A stretch of 64,000 nucleotides of DNA from Prosthecobacter dejongeii (lineage in GTDB: Bacteria; Verrucomicrobiota; Verrucomicrobiia; Verrucomicrobiales; Verrucomicrobiaceae): contig NZ_JACHIF010000009.1 in assembly GCF_014203045.1 (NCBI RefSeq), positions 62,001 to 126,000 of the forward strand, read 5' to 3'. This document shows, in pieces, positions 25,868 through 38,452 of this stretch. Under the pieces are notes generated by a model. That model had not been told where the DNA came from, made no database searches, and worked only from the letters and a program-made list of their open reading frames with translations. Within the stretch, counting starts at the first letter, position 1. Each line of letters opens with the position of its first letter. Made by a program: the position numbers and the translations under genes.

Positions 25868-26254
25868 ATGACTCTGCCTGCCCTGCCTGATCTTAGCACC
25901 CCTCAAGACGAACTTGCGGCAGTGCGGGCGAGGCTCATTGCGGTGAGAGCATCCTTGCAGAAAGCCTGTCAGGAATTGGACGCACAGATTCAGGCTCTGG
26001 ACGAGCTGAGCCAATCAGCGCCGAGAGATGTGAGCGTGCCTAATCTCTTCGAGACCGAACCGGTTCCCCCGGTTAGTGAAGCTCCTCCACCTGAGGTCTC
26101 CTGGCATGAAGAACCGACAACGCATATTGTCATGGAGGCGACCGCGCCCACCTCTTTGGACCCGGCACTGGAACAGGCCACCTTAGAGGAACTGAATACT
26201 GCACTCTCCAAAGCTTTTGCCCAGATCTCTGGACGCCACCAGTGGGCAGGCTGA
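25868..26254 (+). CDS. Small coiled-coil protein of unknown function
   Basis: 128 aa, no family recognised. Residues about 12-50 form a heptad-like helix (ELAAVRARLIAVRASLQKAC), the middle is Pro/Glu-rich and probably disordered, and the last 25 residues (LEELNTALSKAFAQISGRHQ) form a second amphipathic helix. Two short helices joined by an acidic linker suggest an adaptor. The upstream 200 nt (25667-25867) become very A/T-rich after 25780 and probably hold its promoter; no Shine-Dalgarno is clear. It is convergent with the heparinase gene. Confidence 0.6.
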   Translation: MTLPALPDLSTPQDELAAVRARLIAVRASLQKACQELDAQIQALDELSQSAPRDVSVPNLFETEPVPPVSEAPPPEVSWHEEPTTHIVMEATAPTSLDPALEQATLEELNTALSKAFAQISGRHQWAG

Positions 26255-26262
26255 AAACAAAA

Positions 26263-26286
26263 AAGACACGTCGTGAAACGTGCCTT
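26263..26286 (-). terminator. Terminator after the heparinase gene
   Basis: The stem AAGRCACGT / ACGTGYCTT-like (one mismatch) is followed on the minus strand by CTTTTTTGTTTTC. It lies 19 nt after the stop of the heparinase gene and would end the polysaccharide transcript. It also sits just after the stop of the plus-strand small gene. Confidence 0.7.
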
Positions 26287-26304
26287 TGACGAGGATTCGC
26301 TGGC

Positions 26305-28152
26305 TTAGCGCTTTCGACGAATGGAAAGCGATAGCTGCCCGCTCTTATCTATCACGGTGAGACAAGGAGCCATCTCAATGCAACCATAAGCAGGTGAAAC
26401 ACGACACTCCTCCAACGAAGCAGCGGTCAAATGGCCCGTGATTTTTAACAACCACTCCCGGCCCCCACGCTGGACGATAATATCGGCATCCACCTCTGAG
26501 CCAGCAGTTTTGACTTGGCACTTGGGACTGAAGATCCAGCGTGCCTGAAAAGCCTTGCCGGTGAGTTCCTCATCCTGGATCTGAAGGGCATCCTTGGTGA
26601 TGAAAACGGACCTCCGGAATTGATGCCCCTCATGCTGAAAGGTGGCCTGAAGGTTTCCCTCTTGGGCGGTGATGGTAGGGCTAGCATGATGCTGGGCCCA
26701 GAGAAAGCTGCCCATGCGTTTAGGAGTGCGGTAGCCTTGTTGCGGAACAGGACCGTTATGTGCCTGCCAGGCGGCTAATTCAGCCCGCAATTCTGGGTGG
26801 CCGTAATAACCACCTGTTCCAGGATCTATGAGCAAGGCCTCCTCGCCATCCCAAACGGAAGCATGCAGGGCATCGCCATGGCCATGAGCTGCTAAGGCAC
26901 CGAAACCAAGGGGGGAACCGTCTAGCCGAACTTTCCAGTCATGGTCACTGACCACCGCCATTCCGCTGTCAGAAAACAGACGTGTGTGTGATCGCGAAGC
27001 AAGGTGAGGTGCTGAACCTAACCAATAACGCAGAGATCCAGCTTCACCGCGAAACCATGAGAGCCATTCCCGCGCTGCATGTGCTCGCATTTGAGTTACA
27101 GGGAGAACCTGAGCATCATCGTTATCGCCAAAGTCCCAAGGCTCATCGCTCGCAGCCAAGGCAGCAAAATAGTCTGCAGCAGCCTTGAGTCTCTCATGCA
27201 CGTCCCCCGCTTTGCACCCTACCGTCAATGCCGCCTGCCAAGCCAAGTCAAAAGCAAAAAGGTGATAGTGAAGCGCCTGCTCACGGGAACCGCCATCCGA
27301 AACGAACTGATGCAAAACTTCGTGCCCCAGCAGATCCCAGGCCTCCCCTGCGGAACAGGCCAGTGGGGTCAAACTGGGCCAACGCGATACGGCAACCACC
27401 AAAGCTGCCAATTCACCTAACAAATGATTGTTTGCCGATGAGCCTGCGGATCGGTAACGCCATACCCAGGCGGCATGTGCTGGCACTATGCGTTTGGCCA
27501 GCGCCGACTGAGTTGCCTTTAACGCTTCCCGTTCCGCTCCACGGGCGGCGGCATGGATCATGGCATCCAGCCAGGTGAAATTGAGGAGGCGAAGCGCCGC
27601 CTCCAGAGGGCTCGTCCAGTTGATGCCATAACCAGGGGGGTTTCTTTCGCACCAGTCTTCCAGCCATGATTGCGCCGTGCGGAGTGCGGATACATCCTCA
27701 TTGAGCCAACCATGCATGGCTAACCGAGTCATTTCTGACCAACGATTGATTTCCCAAAGGGTTCGGGCATCGGCACCATCTGGCAGATGCCGATGGTTGA
27801 TGCGTTGTGCAGGCTTTTCGGGATCAATGACCACGCCACAAAACGCATCGCGATGCCAGCAGGGCGGTGCTCCGACATCCACTTCACGCCAGCCAAAGAG
27901 CTGCCACTTGCCACTCTGTAGGCGGCGCGCATCATCGCCCAGTTGGGCACGGAGATCCATCGGAGCGGAAGCTTGATCAGGGAGTTTGGGCGTCTTGGGA
28001 TTGGACGGCCCGAGATCAAAAGACTCCAAACCTTTCAAAAAGTTTGGTTCCGTCATTTTCCGCCAACGCTCCTCCAGCCGATGCTTCACCTCCGCAGGAT
28101 TCATAGCCTGCAGACGGCGTGCGTACCAGGCGATGGAGGATAAAAAATGCAT
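26305..28152 (-). CDS. Heparinase II/III family polysaccharide lyase-like protein
   Basis: 615 aa from ATG 28152 (AAGGA 5 nt upstream). An open frame continues 222 nt further upstream into the oxidoreductase gene, but the family start is MHFLSSIAWYARRLQAMNPA. The N-terminal alpha-toroid (to about 330) has the AGSSANNHLLGELAALV motif, which is diagnostic. The beta-sandwich heparinase II/III domain (about 350-600) has HGHGDALHASVW and LLIDPGTGGYYG. No signal peptide is seen, although many family members are periplasmic. Such proteins accompany exopolysaccharide operons and may cleave or edit uronic-acid glycans. It is the final gene of the minus-strand glycan region. Confidence 0.88.
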   Translation of the reverse strand: MHFLSSIAWYARRLQAMNPAEVKHRLEERWRKMTEPNFLKGLESFDLGPSNPKTPKLPDQASAPMDLRAQLGDDARRLQSGKWQLFGWREVDVGAPPCWHRDAFCGVVIDPEKPAQRINHRHLPDGADARTLWEINRWSEMTRLAMHGWLNEDVSALRTAQSWLEDWCERNPPGYGINWTSPLEAALRLLNFTWLDAMIHAAARGAEREALKATQSALAKRIVPAHAAWVWRYRSAGSSANNHLLGELAALVVAVSRWPSLTPLACSAGEAWDLLGHEVLHQFVSDGGSREQALHYHLFAFDLAWQAALTVGCKAGDVHERLKAAADYFAALAASDEPWDFGDNDDAQVLPVTQMRAHAAREWLSWFRGEAGSLRYWLGSAPHLASRSHTRLFSDSGMAVVSDHDWKVRLDGSPLGFGALAAHGHGDALHASVWDGEEALLIDPGTGGYYGHPELRAELAAWQAHNGPVPQQGYRTPKRMGSFLWAQHHASPTITAQEGNLQATFQHEGHQFRRSVFITKDALQIQDEELTGKAFQARWIFSPKCQVKTAGSEVDADIIVQRGGREWLLKITGHLTAASLEECRVSPAYGCIEMAPCLTVIDKSGQLSLSIRRKR

Positions 28153-28157
28153 TGTCC

Positions 28158-30323
28158 TTAAAGAGCCGCCGCAGTGCCTGACTGGAGGCTTTCGAGCGCA
28201 GCAAAGGTCAGGTTCATGCTTTGATGAACGTCCGAATACGTCATGGGATGTGCCGAGCCAGCCTTCAGATAAGATAGCCAAGCCTGCATCTCTTCCGCAT
28301 GGCCCTTTGAAGAGAACGTCTGTGTGCTGCGTTTCCGATTCCGGAAAAGGGTGAGTTTTTGAAAGTTCTCGCACTCGGCCACCAAGCCTGAGGCAAAAAC
28401 TCGAAAGCTCTCTTTGGGGAAGGCATAGTCGCCTTCAGCGGAATAAATGATTTGAGCGGTGGAGCCATCCTCAAACTCAATCTGCGCCGTCATGGAATCA
28501 GGGAAGACTGGGCGACCTAAAGTCTGTGCAAGCACCTTCACCGGACGACCTAACAAAAAGCAGGAAAAATCAAAGAAGTGGCAAGCTTCACCGAGAATAC
28601 GGCCACCACTTTCTTCCACATTCGCATACCAATGATCAGGGGCCAACGGACCTGCAAAAACATGGAAAGCCAACGTTTTAGGGCCTGGCAAGGTGTTGAG
28701 CAGTTTCTTAAGTTCTACCGCAGCCGGGGCAAAACGACGGTTAAAACCGACCATCACGCTGCCGGAGGATATTTTAACGGCGTCATCTATCTGAGCCAGT
28801 TCTGCGCGAGTGAGACAGAGTGGTTTTTCTACAAACACATGATGACTTGAGGCCAATCCCTGCAGCACTAGGGGCGCATGCAGATGATGCCGGGTGCCGA
28901 TCATCAAAGCCCGGCCTGTCGTTTGAAAAATGCAGGTCGCATTTGTCTCTGCCAGTGAGAAACCGAACTTCTCCCTCACATGGCGAGCGCTCAATCCTGT
29001 GGCATTAACAATCGTGCCAAGGTCCATTTGACCTTTCACATGCGGCAGCAGCATGGTGCGAGCAAAGTTACCTGCACCGATGACATCCAGGCTAGGGCAA
29101 GCGATGGGCAACTTCGCAGGCGATGTTGTTCCTACGTTCAGCGGTGCCAAAGGAGCGGAAACCGAAGGTCTCTCTGGAGCCTGTGCTGCGTACTCCAGCA
29201 CCACACCGATGTCCGCATTGCCAGGCTGCATCAGCGCATCATACACTGAGACCGCCTCAGTAAATTGAGCTCGGCGAGTGGTCACAGGTGCCAAATTCAA
29301 CTGGCCTGTTTTCATCAGTTGCAGGCAAGACTCAAAATTTCGATTCTCCGTCCAGCGCACGTAGCCGATGGGGTAATCTTTGCCTCCCCATTCATACTGA
29401 GGATCATAACGCCCTGGGCCATAACTGCGGGAATAGCGAACCTGGATGTCCTTCATGTAAGCGGTTTTCCAGGACAGCTCCGCATCATAGATGCCCACGA
29501 TCACCATGACCCCACGATCTCGCAAACAGGTGATGGCGGTATCAGCCGCATCGCTGCCCTTACCGCCCACACAGAGCAGTACCGCATCCACACCATCGCC
29601 GCCGGTCCATTCTCGCACGGCATCAGCCAGTCTAGTCTGGCCAGGATTCACCACCCGCTCAGCACCTAGAGCGAGGGCCGTATCCAGTCGAGCGGGCACA
29701 TAATCAGCCCCCATGACACGAGCCCCTGAAGCGCGTAAAAGACTGGTGGCAAGAAGCCCTACCAGCCCCTGACCGAGGACTAAAACCCGATCCCCCAACT
29801 GCACGCTGGCCTGTCTCACCGCTTGCATGGAAATCGCGCTCAAAGTGGTGTAGGCGGCCTGCCAATCTTCCACTTCATCAGGAATCTTCGTCGCGAGCAA
29901 ATCCGGCACTGCAATCATCTGCGCATGAAAAGCGCATTCTGCTCCCCCGCAGGCTACACGATCCCCTACCCGAAAGCGCGAATTCATTTCATCCACAGCC
30001 AACACGACGCCGGCTGCCGAGTAGCCGAGGGGCGAAGGCGACTCCAAACGATTGCGCACCTTTTCCATGGCAGCCTTCCAGCCTAGGATGCGGGCAGTAT
30101 CTAGCACCTTTTTGACTTGGTCAGGGCGAGCTTTGGCCTTTTGAAGTAAGGACATCCGTGCCTGCTCTACCTTCATCTTTTCTGTCCCAGGCGAGATGAC
30201 GGAGCAGGTGGTCTGGACTAAAATTCCTCCTGGAGGCGGCACCGGTGCAGGCACTTCCTGCAACTCAAGGCGGCCATCCTGGTATTGGGCAAGCTGAAGC
30301 ATGAGAGATTGAATAAGGGCCAT
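28158..30323 (-). CDS. Bi-domain oxidoreductase (zinc-type MDR plus Gfo/Idh/MocA)
   Basis: 721 aa from ATG 30323. The N-terminal half (to about 375) is a medium-chain dehydrogenase: LGYSAAGVVLAVD, VGDRVACGGAECAFHAQ and the Rossmann VLVLGQGLVGLLATSLLRA. The C-terminal half (about 410-710) is Gfo/Idh/MocA: VIGAGNFARTMLLPHV, then HHVFVEKPLCLT with the EKP motif, and ESGGRILGEACHFFDF. This fusion occurs in polysaccharide loci beside heparinase-family genes, as here (5 nt gap). It probably oxidises or reduces a nucleotide sugar or a glycan-linked group, but the reaction is unknown. Upstream in-frame starts at 30368 overlap the previous gene and lack homology. Confidence 0.88.
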   Translation of the reverse strand: MALIQSLMLQLAQYQDGRLELQEVPAPVPPPGGILVQTTCSVISPGTEKMKVEQARMSLLQKAKARPDQVKKVLDTARILGWKAAMEKVRNRLESPSPLGYSAAGVVLAVDEMNSRFRVGDRVACGGAECAFHAQMIAVPDLLATKIPDEVEDWQAAYTTLSAISMQAVRQASVQLGDRVLVLGQGLVGLLATSLLRASGARVMGADYVPARLDTALALGAERVVNPGQTRLADAVREWTGGDGVDAVLLCVGGKGSDAADTAITCLRDRGVMVIVGIYDAELSWKTAYMKDIQVRYSRSYGPGRYDPQYEWGGKDYPIGYVRWTENRNFESCLQLMKTGQLNLAPVTTRRAQFTEAVSVYDALMQPGNADIGVVLEYAAQAPERPSVSAPLAPLNVGTTSPAKLPIACPSLDVIGAGNFARTMLLPHVKGQMDLGTIVNATGLSARHVREKFGFSLAETNATCIFQTTGRALMIGTRHHLHAPLVLQGLASSHHVFVEKPLCLTRAELAQIDDAVKISSGSVMVGFNRRFAPAAVELKKLLNTLPGPKTLAFHVFAGPLAPDHWYANVEESGGRILGEACHFFDFSCFLLGRPVKVLAQTLGRPVFPDSMTAQIEFEDGSTAQIIYSAEGDYAFPKESFRVFASGLVAECENFQKLTLFRNRKRSTQTFSSKGHAEEMQAWLSYLKAGSAHPMTYSDVHQSMNLTFAALESLQSGTAAAL

Positions 30324-30333
30324 TGAGTGCCAT

Positions 30334-32745
30334 TTAACCACCCGTGATTTCATCAGCGGCCTTGGCACGCCAATAGTCCGTAAAGAGGGCGATCAAACGA
30401 TCTGTGCTTTCTTTACCGCCGATGGTAATACGAGCACTCTGCGCGAGTTGACTGGAGCGATCCCGAATGAGGATGCCTTTGGCCTCAAACCAACGTGTGA
30501 GCTCGGTGGCTTCGGGCATCTGGAAAAGCACAAAATTCCCGTGTGAAGCGAAACATTTCACCTCATGAGATCGCAGAAAATCAATGAAGCGCGTGCGCTG
30601 CACTTTCACTTCTTCGATCTGTGCTTTGACCTGCGGCCAGTCTTCGAGCACTGTTTGTGCAGCCACTTGAGCAAAAGTCGTTAGGTGTTTCGGATTCGCC
30701 ACTCGTTTGATGGTCTCGATGACGGTCACATCGCCCATTAAATATCCCACCCGCAAGCCAGCGAGACCAAAGGCCTTGGAGAAAGTGCGGACAATCACCA
30801 AGTTGGGAAACTGCTTCAGCAAGGGCACACAATCTTGTTCCGCAAACTCGGCATACGCTTCATCCACCACGACGAGGGCAGACTCCTTGGCGGCCGCAGC
30901 ACAAATCGCTGCAATACTTTCGGGAGGTAGCACATAACCGATGGGGTTGTTTGGATTCGTCAGGTAAATAAGGCGCGGGACTTCATTCTGAATTTTGCGC
31001 AGCATTTCCTGAAGAGGAAAATCGCCTTCGCCATTGAAGGTAAAATGCATCGCCAGTCCTCCACGTTGTTCGGCCACGGCACGGAAGTTGTCATAACCGG
31101 GGGCGACGATCATCACCTTGTCACCGCTGGTGACATAACATTGAGTGAGGTACGCCAGCGCCATGTCCGACCCATGGGTAGCCAGCAGTTTCGCCTCCTC
31201 GATCCCATGATGCTTAGCCAGGGCCTCATGCAGCGCCGCAGGGTAGGCTTCCGGATACCAGATGATGGAGTGAGCATCCTGCACCAATGCGGCCAGTCTT
31301 TCGCGAACACGTTCTGAAGGAAGGGCATCTGCCTCATTCCAATCGAGCTTGAGGATGTCCTCCCCTGCCCTGGACCGTGACCAGGCGACTTGGGAAGAAA
31401 GCACGTATTCTTTGCGCTCTTCCACCGCCTTATTCGCCCGACGGCGCACCACCACAGGTGTCTTGCCATCACGATTCGTCTCAAAACGTTGATTGATGCG
31501 ATACTCCACCGCCATGGCATCCCCAAAACGTGAGCGCATTTCTTCCTTCACTTTCAGGAAAGCCGGGTGGCGCTCGAAAGTGGCCTCGGTGCTTTCTATG
31601 TTCACGACGATGTCCGAAGCACCGAATTGAACAATCTGGAATCTGACCACACCTGGAGCGGAACGGAACACCGAGTAGAAATTCACCGAAGGCAGACGCC
31701 GACCATCAGGTGTGAGGATGACATCATCTTTGCGACCTTGCACCCTAGCAAGCTTTCGCGGATAAAGCGTCGTCTCATTTTCAGAGGCATGACGCGTCAC
31801 CATATCTCCCGTGTCATAACGGATGAAGGGCATCACCGGATTTTGCAGGCTGGTGGCGATGAGACGGCAATCCCCGGGAGCTAAAGTGTCATCTGGCAAG
31901 AACTCTGCATGACCATATTGCCAGACCATGTTGAGGCCATCGTGATCTGCCCCTTCATAGGCCACCAGCGTGGGTTCGGTCATCCCGTACCAATCAAAGA
32001 GGATGCGGCCAAAGACACGCTCAATGGCTTCGCGCTCGTGGAGTGCCAAGGTTTCTGAAGCGGTGAATAATCCCTTTACGGAAGGCAAAGACTGTCCCGT
32101 GCGCTCCAGATACTCTGCCAAGACGAGAAGAGATGAAGGATAACTGCGAATGAATTTGGGCTGAAAATCCTGAATGGCTCGCATGTACTCTTCCGCCAGG
32201 CGGGGAGAGAAATGGTAAGCCGACATGAAGAGCGTATTCTGCGCTTTGTCATGAATCCACAAGGGGTCGCCTGCGCGGGACGGAACGTAGCTGCGCAAGG
32301 CTAGAAAGGGATCGCGAAACCGGTATCCCGCCTGGGCCCACATCTCGTACATGCAGGCATAGTCGAGAGCGATGTAACTCTCATTCAGGAGCATGCGCAT
32401 GGGCTTACCCGTGGTGCCGCTGGTCTCAGCATAAGCACTGAGGCGGCGGTAACGAGGGTCCACCAAATCTTCGAATCTTTCGCGAATGATCTCCTTGGTC
32501 AAAATGGGTAACCTGGCTAAAGTCTGGGGACCTTCAAAGTCTGTCCGCGGATCAAAACCGATGTTTTTAAACACCTCCGCATAATACCGCGTGCCTTCAA
32601 AAGCGCCCACCAAGGTCTGTTGCAATTGCTTGCGAATCCAGGCTTGGCGCTGGTCTTCTGACCATGTGCGGGTGCGCTTCAGAAAGGACTGGTAGGTCCA
32701 CCAGCCGTGAAGCTGGGCCAGTTTACGGATGGACTTCTTATGCAT
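30334..32745 (-). CDS. Fusion: CapK/PaaK-type adenylation domain plus HisC-type aminotransferase
   Basis: 803 aa from ATG 32745 (8-nt overlap with the PHP gene). Residues 1 to about 440 are a phenylacetate-CoA ligase/CapK-like adenylation domain: P-loop ETSGTTGKP (107-115), YGMTEP (253-258), YDTGD (310-314), the hinge VQGRKDDVIL and the end DGKTPVVVRR. Residues about 455-800 are a fold-I PLP enzyme of the histidinol-phosphate aminotransferase/CobD family: KLDWNEADALPSE, TNPNNPIGYVL, VVVDEAYAEF, and Lys657 in FSKAFGLAGLRVGY. Both active sites look intact. I know of no described enzyme with this order. The context suggests making an amine or amino acid and attaching it to the glycan or a lipid. 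Confidence 0.86.
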   Translation of the reverse strand: MHKKSIRKLAQLHGWWTYQSFLKRTRTWSEDQRQAWIRKQLQQTLVGAFEGTRYYAEVFKNIGFDPRTDFEGPQTLARLPILTKEIIRERFEDLVDPRYRRLSAYAETSGTTGKPMRMLLNESYIALDYACMYEMWAQAGYRFRDPFLALRSYVPSRAGDPLWIHDKAQNTLFMSAYHFSPRLAEEYMRAIQDFQPKFIRSYPSSLLVLAEYLERTGQSLPSVKGLFTASETLALHEREAIERVFGRILFDWYGMTEPTLVAYEGADHDGLNMVWQYGHAEFLPDDTLAPGDCRLIATSLQNPVMPFIRYDTGDMVTRHASENETTLYPRKLARVQGRKDDVILTPDGRRLPSVNFYSVFRSAPGVVRFQIVQFGASDIVVNIESTEATFERHPAFLKVKEEMRSRFGDAMAVEYRINQRFETNRDGKTPVVVRRRANKAVEERKEYVLSSQVAWSRSRAGEDILKLDWNEADALPSERVRERLAALVQDAHSIIWYPEAYPAALHEALAKHHGIEEAKLLATHGSDMALAYLTQCYVTSGDKVMIVAPGYDNFRAVAEQRGGLAMHFTFNGEGDFPLQEMLRKIQNEVPRLIYLTNPNNPIGYVLPPESIAAICAAAAKESALVVVDEAYAEFAEQDCVPLLKQFPNLVIVRTFSKAFGLAGLRVGYLMGDVTVIETIKRVANPKHLTTFAQVAAQTVLEDWPQVKAQIEEVKVQRTRFIDFLRSHEVKCFASHGNFVLFQMPEATELTRWFEAKGILIRDRSSQLAQSARITIGGKESTDRLIALFTDYWRAKAADEITGG

Positions 32746-33562
32746 GGTGGATGGCCGTATGAGTGGCAATCTCTGTGAGTGAGTGAGGCCGATTTCCCCG
32801 ACGAGTGTTCCAGTAAAATCGATACGCTTTCTTAGCCAATGGCAACAAAGGCTTTGGGAGCTGGATGAAGCGCTTCACCGCGTAATAACTCGCGGCATAT
32901 TTGCGCTCGCCCGAACTCGCAGACTGAGCTTTCGCGAGGATGCGGAAAGAGGTGCGCTGGGCTATCATGGCACGAACGGTTTCCTCCGCTGTCCCAATAG
33001 GGGTGATTTCATTCACGCACTGCCCCACATCGGCTTCATAGTGGGCATCGCTACCGCCAAAGATGCCCGCAGCTATCCCTGCCATGTTCTGGCGCATTTT
33101 CACATTATCAGCCTGGCCGCCTTTGGCATTGTGGATTTCAAACGCATCTGCCTGAGTCAAGCCTGAGAGACCAATCCCGCGAGGGCCCAGCAAACCATCT
33201 TTCAAACGATGGGGGTGCGGCACTAGCACAAGACCGCCCTGAGCATGAATCTCAGCCATCACGTCCTGGGGATCTGTTGAGACAATATCCTCCTGAAGAA
33301 ACAGCCCGATGATGTGGCACTTGTTGGACAAGGTGCGCTCTTCACCAATCAGGATCTGCGTCGCAGAGTTTTTGTAACGAAACCACTTTTGAAACTCCAG
33401 CGCCCCTGCCGTGGTATCGTGATCTGTGATGGCAATGATGTCTAATTTTTGAAGCTGTGCCGCTTTGAGCAGTCCATCGGGCGTGATCATGCCATCGCTA
33501 GAGGCGACGGTGTGACAGTGCAGTTCTGCACGCACTCGACCAGGGCTGTGAGTGTGCGTCAT
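32738..33562 (-). CDS. PHP-domain phosphoesterase
   Basis: 274 aa. The PHP metal-binding motifs are visible in order: ELHCHTVASSDG (motif I), ITDHDTTAG (II), VLVPHPHR (III) and FGGSDAHYEADVG (IV), so the trinuclear metal site should be complete. These proteins hydrolyse phosphomonoesters, including nucleotides and phosphotyrosine. The C-terminal 70 residues are basic and helical. The gene leads the PHP, adenylase/aminotransferase, bi-domain oxidoreductase, heparinase set and overlaps the next gene by 8 nt. A role in removing a phosphate from a glycan or amino-alcohol precursor is inference. Confidence 0.87.
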   Translation of the reverse strand: MTHTHSPGRVRAELHCHTVASSDGMITPDGLLKAAQLQKLDIIAITDHDTTAGALEFQKWFRYKNSATQILIGEERTLSNKCHIIGLFLQEDIVSTDPQDVMAEIHAQGGLVLVPHPHRLKDGLLGPRGIGLSGLTQADAFEIHNAKGGQADNVKMRQNMAGIAAGIFGGSDAHYEADVGQCVNEITPIGTAEETVRAMIAQRTSFRILAKAQSASSGERKYAASYYAVKRFIQLPKPLLPLAKKAYRFYWNTRRGNRPHSLTEIATHTAIHHA

Positions 33563-33641
33563 GATTTTCGAAACCCGAAAAAGTATCAGTCACCTACCCA
33601 CTTTCCCAAACCTCAATTCCCGATCTAGGCGGGAAGGAGAT

Positions 33642-34439
33642 TTACGCCAATTTGCGCCAGCGACGGAACAGAACAGCAAAGCCGCAGCAAGCGATCAAGA
33701 GAGCACCGCTCGGCTCTGGCACAGGAGCGACGATGATCAAGACATCCTGCCAGTTGTAATCGCTAGCGAGAGGGTCCGTATTGTTGAGCGAGTAAAGGGT
33801 ATTGGCGATGTAGTAACCATTCACCGCTGTGTAGGTATCAAAAAAGTTGGTCCCATCTTTGGCCGCCACGTCAGTCAGAATGCTTTGATAGAGGTCTGAA
33901 CGAGCCATGCCTGCCGCACTGAGATCTAGCTCCCAGCGGTCTCCGTAACCCGTCATGTCGGTGAAATCCACCTTGGTCGTTTTGCCATAGGTTTCGACCA
34001 GAAAGTGCTGGACCACATTCATCGAGTTATAAAAGGCCTCATTGTTGCCATAGTAGGCGGCATTTTCACTGCCTTGCAGGAGAGCGCCTGGTGTGGTGAG
34101 GGTGCTGATGGGGAGATAGGTATCGAGAACGTATTCGATGACAGCGACCTGTTTAGCCAAGGCTGCTTGAGCAGCCGAATCGGCGATGTAGTCATCTCGG
34201 CGCTCCGTGTTCTGCTGATCCCATCCGTTTAGGATGCTGACGGCATCTGCAATGAAACCTGTGCCTGCGCCTGCGGCCGGGGTGCTTTCTGGCTCCACAC
34301 ACAGCCACCAGTAATGCTGATCATTGATGTCATAAACCCCGATGTAGCCGTCATAATCCACCCCATTGAAGATGGACTGCGCACTCAAAGGGAGGGCAGA
34401 CGCAAACAGGAGGGAGAAAAACAGAACAATGTACTTCAT
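33642..34439 (-). CDS. PEP-CTERM sorting domain protein
   Basis: 265 aa. Signal peptide MKYIVLFFSLLFASALPLSA; body of about 210 residues that is Tyr/Asn/Asp-rich (e.g. DYDGYIGVYDINDQHYWWLC) and matches no family I recognise; C-terminal tag with VPEPSG, hydrophobic ALLIACCGFAVLF and basic RRWRK. This is a substrate for the exosortase encoded about 1.2 kb upstream on the same strand. A weak hairpin (33617-33635) follows the stop. The 86 nt upstream are very A/T-rich, so it may have its own promoter. Confidence 0.9.
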   Translation of the reverse strand: MKYIVLFFSLLFASALPLSAQSIFNGVDYDGYIGVYDINDQHYWWLCVEPESTPAAGAGTGFIADAVSILNGWDQQNTERRDDYIADSAAQAALAKQVAVIEYVLDTYLPISTLTTPGALLQGSENAAYYGNNEAFYNSMNVVQHFLVETYGKTTKVDFTDMTGYGDRWELDLSAAGMARSDLYQSILTDVAAKDGTNFFDTYTAVNGYYIANTLYSLNNTDPLASDYNWQDVLIIVAPVPEPSGALLIACCGFAVLFRRWRKLA

Positions 34440-34525
34440 AAGCTTAAGATTCGCTAAATTTTATGATAAATCTAGCAGATATTGAATATTTTTTAAAATT
34501 TCTAATTTTGAGCTCAAGAATGCTT

Positions 34526-38448
<3,923 letters not shown>

Positions 38449-38452
<4 letters not shown>

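Noticed and set aside
28153-28374. N-terminal extension of the heparinase frame
   Set aside because: It overlaps the oxidoreductase gene, lacks homology, and the family start with an AAGGA site is at 28152.
33617-33635. Hairpin TTCCCG/CGGGAA after the PEP-CTERM gene as a terminator
   Set aside because: The stem is short and no T-run follows on the minus strand, so it is not listed as a terminator.
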